From NCBI GenBank assembly GCA_937906485.1, contig CALCYB010000141.1:1-13629 (forward strand): a DNA stretch of 13,629 bases. The letters are read 5' to 3'. The stretch is from an uncultured Rikenellaceae bacterium. Lineage in GTDB: Bacteria > Bacteroidota > Bacteroidia > Bacteroidales > UBA932. The notes beneath the pieces are model-generated. The model was not told where the DNA came from. It ran no database searches and worked only from the letters and a program-made list of their open reading frames with translations. This document shows, one piece after another, positions 6,395 to 12,930 of the stretch; the stretch's first letter is position 1; each line of letters opens with the position of its first letter. The translations under genes and the position numbers were made by a program.

Positions 6395-7710
6395 TGAACC
6401 GACAACCTGAGGGAGGGATGCGTGGACGGCTTGCCCCACACACCCTCTTTTTTATCGTTTGGGGACTGTTTTTCAGTGGGGTGACAGCAGGAGCAGCTGA
6501 CCAAGTCACCACCGGCCAAACAGCCTCCACATGGAGCCTGGAGGCCTGCATCCGATATGCTTGGGAGCACAATCCCCAACTTCAAATCAGCCAGCTGGAG
6601 TTGGAGCAATACCGGCTGCAACAACGGGAACAATGGGCCAGCTTCAGTCCCGTGGTCAACTCCGGGATCAGCACCCAACTGAACCGGCCTACCAAAGAGC
6701 AAGATATTTTCTACTGGGAACTATCGGCCACGTTGCCGCTTTTTGAAGGAGGCAAACGGATCAACCGATTAAGGAGCAGCCGGTGGGCCACCAGTGCCAG
6801 TGAAGCCGACCTGGAGGGTCTTCGTGAAAAGCTACGCATTGACATTACCCGCAATTACCTGCAAAGTCTGCTTTCCATGGAGTTGTTACGGGTGGCCCGA
6901 GAGAGCCGGATCACGTTACAGACCCAACGGGAACACACCCACAACCTGGTGGAGGCCGGCTCGCTGCCCTATGTTTCCCTACTGGAAGTGGAAGCACAGC
7001 TTGCGCAAGAAATCTATCGGGAAACCGAGGCACAGCACCAGTGGCAGGAAGACCTGCTCAGCCTCAAACACTTGATGAACCTGCCGGATCATCTGTCATT
7101 TCTACCCGACACGACCTGGCTAGATGGAGCCTCGGCTTATCGGCAGGAGGACATCCAAGCCCTGTTTCAGCAGAGTCAGTCCTACCCCACCCTTCGTGCA
7201 GCACGTTCCCGCATGGAACAAAGCCGTCATCAGTGGTTGGCCAGTCAAGGCAATCTCTTTCCGAGCCTCTCGCTGCAGACCCATTACAACGCATATTCCT
7301 CTCAAAAAATCGGCGTCCAACTCAGCCTGCAATGGCCCATCTGGCAACAGGGACACACCATCCGGACCATCCGAGAGGCCCGGCTGGCCTACCAACAGGC
7401 CCAACTTGCCCTGTTACAGACCCAACAAGAACATTATCAGACACTACAACTTATTATCCACGAAGCCGCATGCGCCTACCAACAATACCTGGCTGCCTGT
7501 CAAAATTTTCAGGCACAGGAAAATGCCTTCGGACACCTTGTGCACAAATTCAATTTGGGACTGATCGATGGCACCGATTACGCCATCGCTCACAAACAGC
7601 GGGTTCAGGCCCGTTCCGAAATGCTGCAAAGCCAATACGCCTATTATTTTCAATGCAAAATTCTGGATTATTATTGGGAAAGTGGAAGTACGGACTGTTG
7701 GGAGCCGTAA
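6391..7710 (+). CDS. TolC-family outer membrane efflux protein
   Basis: A 439-residue outer membrane channel subunit. A basic N-terminus is followed by a hydrophobic stretch (about residues 17-34, ending VTAGA), read as a Sec signal peptide with cleavage near ADQ. The mature part begins with the TolC repeat signature WSLEACIRYAWEHNPQL. It continues with long Gln/Glu-rich helices alternating with beta-strand segments (VVNSGISTQLN, FYWELSATLPLFEGG; later LSLQTHYNAYSSQKIGVQLSLQWP), the two-repeat layout of the family. Length is normal. Its ATG overlaps the stop of peptide 2 (ATGA), and ATGs at 6394 or 6418 are alternative starts. It should form the outer-membrane exit for the C39 exporter and the adaptor encoded next, whose start lies 58 bases inside this gene. 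Family assignment is firm; the substrate is inferred from linkage. Confidence 0.93.
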   Translation: MMNRQPEGGMRGRLAPHTLFFIVWGLFFSGVTAGAADQVTTGQTASTWSLEACIRYAWEHNPQLQISQLELEQYRLQQREQWASFSPVVNSGISTQLNRPTKEQDIFYWELSATLPLFEGGKRINRLRSSRWATSASEADLEGLREKLRIDITRNYLQSLLSMELLRVARESRITLQTQREHTHNLVEAGSLPYVSLLEVEAQLAQEIYRETEAQHQWQEDLLSLKHLMNLPDHLSFLPDTTWLDGASAYRQEDIQALFQQSQSYPTLRAARSRMEQSRHQWLASQGNLFPSLSLQTHYNAYSSQKIGVQLSLQWPIWQQGHTIRTIREARLAYQQAQLALLQTQQEHYQTLQLIIHEAACAYQQYLAACQNFQAQENAFGHLVHKFNLGLIDGTDYAIAHKQRVQARSEMLQSQYAYYFQCKILDYYWESGSTDCWEP

Positions 7711-8870
7711 TCCTCCTGCTGCTTCTGCCACTGCTCCCCAAAAAGAAAGGCATACCGGTAACGGTCATTTCCCCGTGCATCCGTTCGATTACGGAAACCG
7801 TCCCCGCCAGCGGTTATTTGAAACCCCTGTCCGAAATTGCCCTGTCTCCGGACGTTTCTGGAGAAATTGTGGAACTGCTGGTCAGCGAAGGAGACCCTGT
7901 CCGAAAAGGGGACCTGCTGCTGAAAATCCGGCAGGACCTGTACCTGGCCGCGCTTGACCAGGCCGAGGCAGCCTTGCAGGCACAACAAGCCCAACTCCGC
8001 CAGGAGACCTTTCAGTTTGAGCAGAACCAACGGCGTTACCAGCGTAGCCAACGCTTGTTCGAACAAGGGTCCATCTCCAAGGTAGAGTTTGAGGATGCAG
8101 AAGTGGAATACCACCTGGCGACCTGTCGGCTGGAAACTGCGACACACAACGTAGCCAACGCAAAAGCCACCCGGAACCAGGCCCGCGAAAGCCTCCGCAA
8201 AACCCTGGTCCATGCCCCCATGGACGGTATCGTTTCCCGACTTTCCGTAGAACAAGGCGAACGGGTGGTCGGTACCAGCCAGATGGCCGGTACCGAAATG
8301 TTACGAATCGCAGATTTCCGGCAGATGGAGGTCCGGGTTGAGGTCAGTGAGAATGATATCCTGAAAATCAAGCTGGGGGACACCGCCCGCATCACAATAG
8401 ATGCCTACGACGGAAGACAATTCACAGGAGTTGTCACCCAAATGGCCAATTCAGCCTTCAGCCATGAACGCAGCAGCGGCATTCCTACCTTTCCGGTCCG
8501 GATCCTGTTGCTGCCGGAATCCTATGGTGACCTCTCGCACGATTTGCATTCGCCATTCCGCCCGGGAATGTCCGCAAGCATTGAGATCGAGACTTGTCGT
8601 CGGGACAGCATCCTAACCCTCCCGCTTTCCTGCTTTGTCCAACGACCCGGAGAAAGACAAGCCCAGGTCTTCCTCTATTCGGAGGACAGTCACGTGTACC
8701 TCCGTCCGGTCTCCACTGGAATTCAGGACATGAACCATGTGGAGGTACTTTCAGGTCTCCAGATCAGCGACCGCATCGTTTCCGGCCCATATACTACACT
8801 TCATGATGTGTTGAACGACGGAGATTTCGTATCTTTGCAGCATGAATACACATCGATTCCTCTTGATTGA
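7653..8870 (+). CDS. HlyD/MacA-like periplasmic adaptor of the exporter
   Basis: A 405-residue membrane-fusion protein linking the inner-membrane exporter to the TolC channel. Residues 13-28 form a single membrane anchor. The barrel/lipoyl half PDVSGEIVELLVSEGDPVRKGDLLLKI spans about 66-92, a helical hairpin rich in Gln/Glu/Ala about 96-185, the second lipoyl half APMDGIVSRLSVEQGE about 188-203, and beta-barrel and membrane-proximal domains complete the protein (VEVLSGLQISDRIVSGPY near the end). The sequence resembles Bacteroidota MacA-type adaptors, which more often partner MacB-type permeases, more than the classical HlyD of peptide exporters. The frame is open back to 7041, but that extension lies within the TolC-like gene; the ATG at 7653 gives a normal N-terminus and overlaps that gene by 58 bases. 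The 3' end overlaps tsaB by 29 bases and contains a tsaB promoter-like site. Confidence 0.9.
   Translation: MQNSGLLLGKWKYGLLGAVILLLLLPLLPKKKGIPVTVISPCIRSITETVPASGYLKPLSEIALSPDVSGEIVELLVSEGDPVRKGDLLLKIRQDLYLAALDQAEAALQAQQAQLRQETFQFEQNQRRYQRSQRLFEQGSISKVEFEDAEVEYHLATCRLETATHNVANAKATRNQARESLRKTLVHAPMDGIVSRLSVEQGERVVGTSQMAGTEMLRIADFRQMEVRVEVSENDILKIKLGDTARITIDAYDGRQFTGVVTQMANSAFSHERSSGIPTFPVRILLLPESYGDLSHDLHSPFRPGMSASIEIETCRRDSILTLPLSCFVQRPGERQAQVFLYSEDSHVYLRPVSTGIQDMNHVEVLSGLQISDRIVSGPYTTLHDVLNDGDFVSLQHEYTSIPLD
8807..8837 (+). promoter_or_regulatory. Probable tsaB promoter inside the adaptor gene
   Basis: TATCTTTG at 8830-8837 is an exact TAnnTTTG -7 element. TGTG at 8807-8810 lies 19 bp upstream, one mismatch from the -33 TTTG. 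The tsaB ATG is only four bases past the -7 box, so the transcript would be leaderless or nearly so. The whole element is within the last 22 codons of the adaptor gene. Confidence 0.55.
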
Positions 8871-9564
8871 AAGCAGCACGGAAGCCTGCTCCGTTGCTTT
8901 GGCCGAAGGCGATAAGATCCTTGCCAAACGTTGGATTGCTGAACCCAAAGCCCACGCCCGCCTACTGGCACCTTTTGTCACCGAAGTGCTGGCCGAAAGT
9001 GGTCTTACCCTGAGCGAGTGCCACGCCATTGCCGTGAGTGAGGGCCCCGGTTCCTACACCGGACTGCGCGTGGGGGTTTCCACAGCAAAAGGTCTCTGCT
9101 ACGGGAGCGGTCTGCCGCTGATCGGCATCGGCACCTTGGACCTGCTCGCAGAAGCTGCCCGCATGCACCTGCAGGAATCCCCCGCGGCCACTTGTGACCC
9201 TTTGCGCATCATCCCGATGGTGGATGCCCGTCGGATGGAAGTGTACACGGCCCTGTACAATCAGCAGGCCCAACCCCTGGAAACGCCCCATCCCGAGATT
9301 CTGACGGAAGAGACTTTTCACAAATACCTGAGCCTTTGTCCCCAACCGGTTTTCATCGGTGACGGTGTACGAAAATTCAGAGAGAGTCTTCCCGAATCCG
9401 ACCAACAGAAGGCCATCTGGTTCGAAGAATTCCCGGATGCCACCGCCATGCTCCAACCCACGATCCGGGCATACAACAAAAAAGAGTTCAAAGATGTTGC
9501 CTACTTTGAACCCTTCTATCTGAAAGACTTTGTCGCTGGTGTCAGCCGCAAGTCTATGTTGTAA
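8842..9564 (+). CDS. tsaB: tRNA t6A37 modification protein TsaB
   Basis: A 240-residue cytoplasmic protein of the ASKHA fold. TsaB is the TsaD-binding scaffold of the complex (with TsaE and TsaC) that makes N6-threonylcarbamoyladenosine at position 37 of ANN-decoding tRNAs. The N-terminus FLLIESSTEACSVAL, the signature SEGPGSYTGLRVG at about residues 66-78 followed by STAKGLC, and the later MVDARRMEVYTALY are family hallmarks, and length is typical. The gene overlaps the adaptor gene by 29 bases and has a promoter-like TATCTTTG just before its ATG, so it can be read from its own start as well as through the cluster. It is a housekeeping gene and marks the right border of the exporter cluster. 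It converges on the TlpA-like lipoprotein gene, with five bases between the stop codons. Confidence 0.95.
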   Translation: MNTHRFLLIESSTEACSVALAEGDKILAKRWIAEPKAHARLLAPFVTEVLAESGLTLSECHAIAVSEGPGSYTGLRVGVSTAKGLCYGSGLPLIGIGTLDLLAEAARMHLQESPAATCDPLRIIPMVDARRMEVYTALYNQQAQPLETPHPEILTEETFHKYLSLCPQPVFIGDGVRKFRESLPESDQQKAIWFEEFPDATAMLQPTIRAYNKKEFKDVAYFEPFYLKDFVAGVSRKSML

Positions 9565-9569
9565 TCCGA

Positions 9570-10721
9570 CTATCGCAGCAGTTTCCCGATCAGTTTGTCC
9601 AAGGCCTCCGGATCGAACTCGTTCTTTTCGGGGCGGACATTTCCCTCCTTGTCAATCAGGTACAAGGACGGAACGGAGCCTACGTTGTAATAGGCGGCTG
9701 CAATGGAAACAACCCCCATGCCGTCGCAGACGGAGATCCAAGGCAGTTGCTGATCTTTGACCGCTTGTGCCCATTGGGCCTTGTCCACATCCAACGCCAC
9801 CTGATAAATTTCCAGACCACGTTTGTGGTATTTGTCGTAGATCGCTTTCAATTCATTGTTGAACAATTTCTGAACAGGGTCGGTAACGGTCCAGAAAGAC
9901 AGCAGGATGACCTTTCCCTTCGCATCGGAAAGGGTCCGTATCCGACCTTCCTGATCCGGCATGCTCAAATCCGGAAAACCGGATTCGGTAGCCTGACTCA
10001 ACTTTTCATTCAGACGCATGACCTGGGTACGGGTCTGCTCTTCGTCCTTCAATGCATGCAAATAAGCCGATTGGGGATACGTTACCCGAAGGGAGTCATA
10101 TACCCGCCCAAAATACAGGGCATCACGGTATTCGTTGAACACCGGCAGCTCATTGGAAAAAGCACGGTAGAGTACCGGCACCTGAACCAGCGAATAAGGG
10201 TTGCTGAGCAGGAAACGAATGGACTGCTGTTTGTATTTCACGTAGAAACGGCCCAACTCCAACTGCAGCTGCTGTTGTTTTTTCACATCACCCTCGGCTT
10301 GAGCGGCAGCCATGGCCAGAGACAATTCATTGAACTGGCGTTGAGCCTGCTCAAAATCGACTTCCGCCTGCTGGAACAATTCCGCCTCATCGGAACCGGT
10401 TACCTGTACCTGGCCCTGCTCATCCACACGGATTTCCAGACGGTCATCGACCTTGGCAACAAAGGAAGCCAGCCGTTGCTGGTCCTGCAACAGACAATAA
10501 AAATCAGGGGTCGGGGTCATGCCTTCCAATGCATAAGTCACCTTGCCCCCATTCACGGTCAAGGTATCCACCGGAACCCATTGGTTCACGGCCAGACGTG
10601 CAACGACCACTTCGGTACCATCCGCCATGGAAGGAGCTGTAATCACCACTTCTGCACGCTGACGGGAACATGCCGCTACACTCAAGGCCAACAAAAGGCC
10701 AACAAACAATCGTTTCATCAT
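9570..10721 (-). CDS. TlpA-like thioredoxin-fold lipoprotein lacking the CXXC pair
   Basis: A 383-residue exported lipoprotein. The lipobox LSVAAC places the lipidated Cys at residue 18. Residues about 25-110 resemble the DUF4369 beta domain found ahead of thioredoxin domains in Bacteroidota, then comes a Gln/Glu-rich helical region (about 115-240), then a TlpA/AhpC-like thioredoxin fold from about 248. The fold has the usual strand KVILLSFW (270-277) and the cis-Pro loop GSVPSLYLIDKEG (348-360). Where the active site WCxxC is expected the sequence reads FWTVTDPVQ (276-284), without cysteines, so ordinary thiol-disulfide exchange is unlikely. It may bind proteins or act as a chaperone-like or structural member. 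Its ATG overlaps the HIT gene stop (ATGA), suggesting translational coupling. It is the last gene of the minus-strand directon, and tsaB ends five bases from its stop. Confidence 0.85.
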   Translation of the reverse strand: MMKRLFVGLLLALSVAACSRQRAEVVITAPSMADGTEVVVARLAVNQWVPVDTLTVNGGKVTYALEGMTPTPDFYCLLQDQQRLASFVAKVDDRLEIRVDEQGQVQVTGSDEAELFQQAEVDFEQAQRQFNELSLAMAAAQAEGDVKKQQQLQLELGRFYVKYKQQSIRFLLSNPYSLVQVPVLYRAFSNELPVFNEYRDALYFGRVYDSLRVTYPQSAYLHALKDEEQTRTQVMRLNEKLSQATESGFPDLSMPDQEGRIRTLSDAKGKVILLSFWTVTDPVQKLFNNELKAIYDKYHKRGLEIYQVALDVDKAQWAQAVKDQQLPWISVCDGMGVVSIAAAYYNVGSVPSLYLIDKEGNVRPEKNEFDPEALDKLIGKLLR

Positions 10722-11116
10722 AATTGGATAGCGTCTGCAATCGCTTTTGCGATACGTTCAAATTCTTCTTTTGTCAATTGGGCTTTTTCCTTTCGGAAGT
10801 CCATATCACCCTCCTGCTGCAGGGGCACCAGATGGATATGGGCATGAGGAACTTCCATTCCAAGAACAGCCACACCCACCCGTTTGCAGGGAATGGCCTT
10901 CTTCACCCCTTCTGCTACACGCTTTGCAAAAAGCATCAGGTCTTGATATTCCTGATCTTCTATATCAAAAAGGTAGTCCGTTTCCTGTTTGGGAATCACC
11001 AAGGTATGTCCCGGAACCAGGGGATTGATGTCCAGGAATGCATAAAAACGGTCATTTTCCGCCACCTTGTAAGACGGAATCTCACCATTGACGATGCGGG
11101 TAAAAATAGAGGCCAT
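10718..11116 (-). CDS. HIT-family (histidine triad) nucleotide hydrolase
   Basis: A 132-residue cytoplasmic HIT protein of the Hint type, expected to hydrolyse nucleoside phosphoramidates or related nucleotides. The opening MASIFTRIVNGEIPSYKV, the middle FLDINPLVPGHTLVIPK and the C-terminal triad VPHAHIHLVPL (pattern H-x-H-x-H) are all present. The frame is open to an ATG at 11143, but that part overlaps greA and the family normally begins at MASIF, so 11116 is chosen. It starts one base after the greA stop and its own stop overlaps the lipoprotein start, so these three genes are almost certainly co-transcribed. The greA-HIT pairing is recurrent in Bacteroidota, from general knowledge of such genomes. 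Confidence 0.94.
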   Translation of the reverse strand: MASIFTRIVNGEIPSYKVAENDRFYAFLDINPLVPGHTLVIPKQETDYLFDIEDQEYQDLMLFAKRVAEGVKKAIPCKRVGVAVLGMEVPHAHIHLVPLQQEGDMDFRKEKAQLTKEEFERIAKAIADAIQL

Positions 11117-11117
11117 A

Positions 11118-11588
11118 TCAGATGGAAATATCCAGGATTTCAAATTTCAAGACACCGGAAGGCACTTGGACCTCCACAACTTCTCCTTTGGTCTTGCCCA
11201 TCAATGCCTTTCCGATCGGAGTTGCTGCAGCCAGCTTGCCTTCTCTAAAATTCGCTTCACTTTCTCCCACCAGGGTATATTCCACCACCTGATTGTTCAG
11301 GAGGTTTTTGAGTTTCACCTTGTTCAACATCTGAACACGGTCGGTACTCAGTTTGGACTCGTCAATGACACGGGCATTGGCAATCAGGCTTTCCTGTTTG
11401 GATATCTTCAATTCCAGCAGACCTTGTGCTTCTTTGGCGGCATCGTACTCTGCATTTTCCGACAAGTCGCCTTTATCCCGTGCTTCAGCAATCTGGCGGG
11501 ATATGATCGGCCGCTGTTTGATCAATTCTTCTAACTCCGCTTTCAGCCTTTCCAGACCTTCCGCGGTAACATAATGTATACCAGGCAT
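11118..11588 (-). CDS. greA: Transcription elongation factor GreA
   Basis: A 156-residue factor that enters the RNA polymerase secondary channel and stimulates cleavage of backtracked transcripts. The N-terminal coiled coil (about residues 8-75) carries the conserved tip ARDKGDLSENAEYDAAKE with its acidic Asp and Glu residues. The C-terminal FKBP-like domain contains the conserved stretch SPSGVLKFEIL-like VPSGVLKFEIL near the end and TPIGKALMGKTKGE before it. Length is that of standard GreA. The ATG at 11588 has an AT-rich upstream region of 23 bp after the small membrane-protein gene. No convincing promoter of its own was found, only a one-mismatch TAGTCTTG (11607-11614, minus strand) without a -33 partner, so transcription probably comes from upstream in the directon. 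Confidence 0.97.
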   Translation of the reverse strand: MPGIHYVTAEGLERLKAELEELIKQRPIISRQIAEARDKGDLSENAEYDAAKEAQGLLELKISKQESLIANARVIDESKLSTDRVQMLNKVKLKNLLNNQVVEYTLVGESEANFREGKLAAATPIGKALMGKTKGEVVEVQVPSGVLKFEILDISI

Positions 11589-11611
11589 AATAAATAATAA
11601 TTAATTCAAGA

Positions 11612-12019
11612 CTAGGATTCCGTAAACTTCGGCTTCATGATTTCCGAATAGAGGACCAGTTTTTTCAACTCCTCAGGGGACCAGCTGTTTTGCGGATCCT
11701 GTTCTGTATTTTCCTGAGGAACCGGTTGGGGAGCCACGGGTGAAGGGGCTTTTGAAACGGTCTGCGGAATGGCTTCTTCAACAACATCTACCTTCGGTGC
11801 AGGGGCCTGTACCAGTTCTTCCTCTTCCGGAAAGGACAGTTCAGCTTCCTGCCGCATTTTGGTCAGCGCGTCGATCAAATCCTGAACAGAAGTCTCCGGC
11901 ATCGGATCTTCAGGAGGTGCTTCCCCCTGAGGAGCCCGCTGCTGGGGCTTCTTGCGCAGGTTACCGATGAGGCCGGCACCCAGAAGAAGAAAGGTAATGA
12001 GTATATCGATCCAGTCCAC
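11612..12019 (-). CDS. Small membrane-anchored Pro/Glu-rich protein of unknown function
   Basis: A 135-residue protein whose function I do not know. It begins at a GTG codon (12017-12019), two bases after the ribF stop. An internal ATG near residue 40 would delete the membrane segment, so the GTG start is preferred. Residues 4-20 (IDILITFLLLGAGLIGN) form one transmembrane helix, followed by a basic RKK. Residues about 25-115 are low-complexity, rich in Pro, Glu, Gln and Ala, and probably disordered in the cytoplasm. The C-terminus SPEELKKLVLYSEIMKPKF looks like a folded helix; similar 'YSEIL..P' tails recur, from memory, in small Bacteroidota proteins of unknown function. It lies between ribF and greA in a tight directon. 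A scaffold or short linear-motif role is possible but unproven. Confidence 0.75.
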   Translation of the reverse strand: MDWIDILITFLLLGAGLIGNLRKKPQQRAPQGEAPPEDPMPETSVQDLIDALTKMRQEAELSFPEEEELVQAPAPKVDVVEEAIPQTVSKAPSPVAPQPVPQENTEQDPQNSWSPEELKKLVLYSEIMKPKFTES

Positions 12020-12021
12020 TG

Positions 12022-12930
12022 CTATTGTTGTTTACTCCCCACAAAGGTAAAATATTGTCGGGCAAATTCCAAATCTATGGTCATCCGTTCCCGCAAGGCG
12101 TCCAAACTGTCAAAACGGCGTTCTTCCCGAATCCGCTCATGAAAAATCAATTCCAGATTCCGGCCGTAGATGACCTCTTGAAAATCAATCAGGTGTGTTT
12201 CGATGGTCACGGCATTTCCCTTTCCGATGGTCGGACGCGAGCCGATGTTGCACAATCCGGCATAGGATTTCCCTTCAAAAAGCACCTCCACACAATACAC
12301 ACCATGGGCCGGAAGCAATTTCAAAGGTTCGTACAACTGGATGTTTGCCGTAGGGAAGCCCAAGGTTCTCCCCAGACGGTTGCCAGCGACCACGACGCCT
12401 TTGAGGCGATAGGGACTGCCCAACAGACGGTTGGCCTCAGCAACGGCCCCTTCCGTCAACAGATGACGGATCCGGGTGGAGCTGATTCCCACGCCATCCA
12501 CATCGGTGCGTTGCACCATCACCGGCTCCAAGCCCAACTGGCAGGCTTTCTGGGCCAGCAATGCAGGGGTCTGGACCGGATCCGATCCCAGCCGATGGTC
12601 ATATCCCAACAACAGCACCCCGACCCCGAACTTGTGTTGCAGGTAGTCCCGCATGAATTCCTCACTGGTCAGGTGGCTGAATTCTTTGGTAAAGGGCACG
12701 ACAAACAGGTGGTCCACCCCCAGGCTGCGGATCATCTCCTGTTTTTCTTCCAGCGTCGTCAACAGACGCAATGAAGAGGCATCCTGCTGCAGGACGGTAC
12801 GCGGGTGCGGCCAGAACGTGATCACCGCACTCTCCAGTCCCCGGTCTACAGCAAGATCACAGAGCTGTCGCAAGACGGCTCTGTGACCCAAATGTATTCC
12901 ATCAAAGAATCCGGTAGCTGCTACAACCAT
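12022..12930 (-). CDS. ribF: Bifunctional riboflavin kinase / FAD synthetase
   Basis: A 302-residue cytoplasmic enzyme that phosphorylates riboflavin to FMN and adenylylates FMN to FAD. The N-terminal FAD synthetase half has the nucleotidyltransferase motif TGFFDGIHLGH at residues 6-16, FWPHPR near 39 and GISSTRIR near 147. The C-terminal flavokinase half has GRTLGFPTAN near 187 and the GVYCV / ETHLIDF strands. The N-terminus is somewhat shorter than in many RibF proteins because the ATG at 12930 lies five codons before the nucleotide-binding motif; no better start exists without running deep into glgP. The start overlaps the glgP stop by 10 bases, which argues for co-translation. Both catalytic halves look intact. 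Confidence 0.96.
   Translation of the reverse strand: MVVAATGFFDGIHLGHRAVLRQLCDLAVDRGLESAVITFWPHPRTVLQQDASSLRLLTTLEEKQEMIRSLGVDHLFVVPFTKEFSHLTSEEFMRDYLQHKFGVGVLLLGYDHRLGSDPVQTPALLAQKACQLGLEPVMVQRTDVDGVGISSTRIRHLLTEGAVAEANRLLGSPYRLKGVVVAGNRLGRTLGFPTANIQLYEPLKLLPAHGVYCVEVLFEGKSYAGLCNIGSRPTIGKGNAVTIETHLIDFQEVIYGRNLELIFHERIREERRFDSLDALRERMTIDLEFARQYFTFVGSKQQ

Noticed and set aside
7041..7652. Upstream extension of the adaptor frame by 204 codons
   Set aside because: It is an out-of-frame reading of the TolC-like gene (Pro/Ser/Thr/Arg-rich, no domain). The adaptor has a normal N-terminus and anchor from 7653.
11607..11614. TAGTCTTG (minus strand) as a greA promoter
   Set aside because: It has a mismatch in the TTTG half and no -33 element at the right spacing; greA is more likely read from upstream genes.
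12025..12774. Plus-strand open frame of 249 codons opposite ribF
   Set aside because: It is antisense to a fully motif-supported ribF; the Gln/His-rich product without domains is a shadow.
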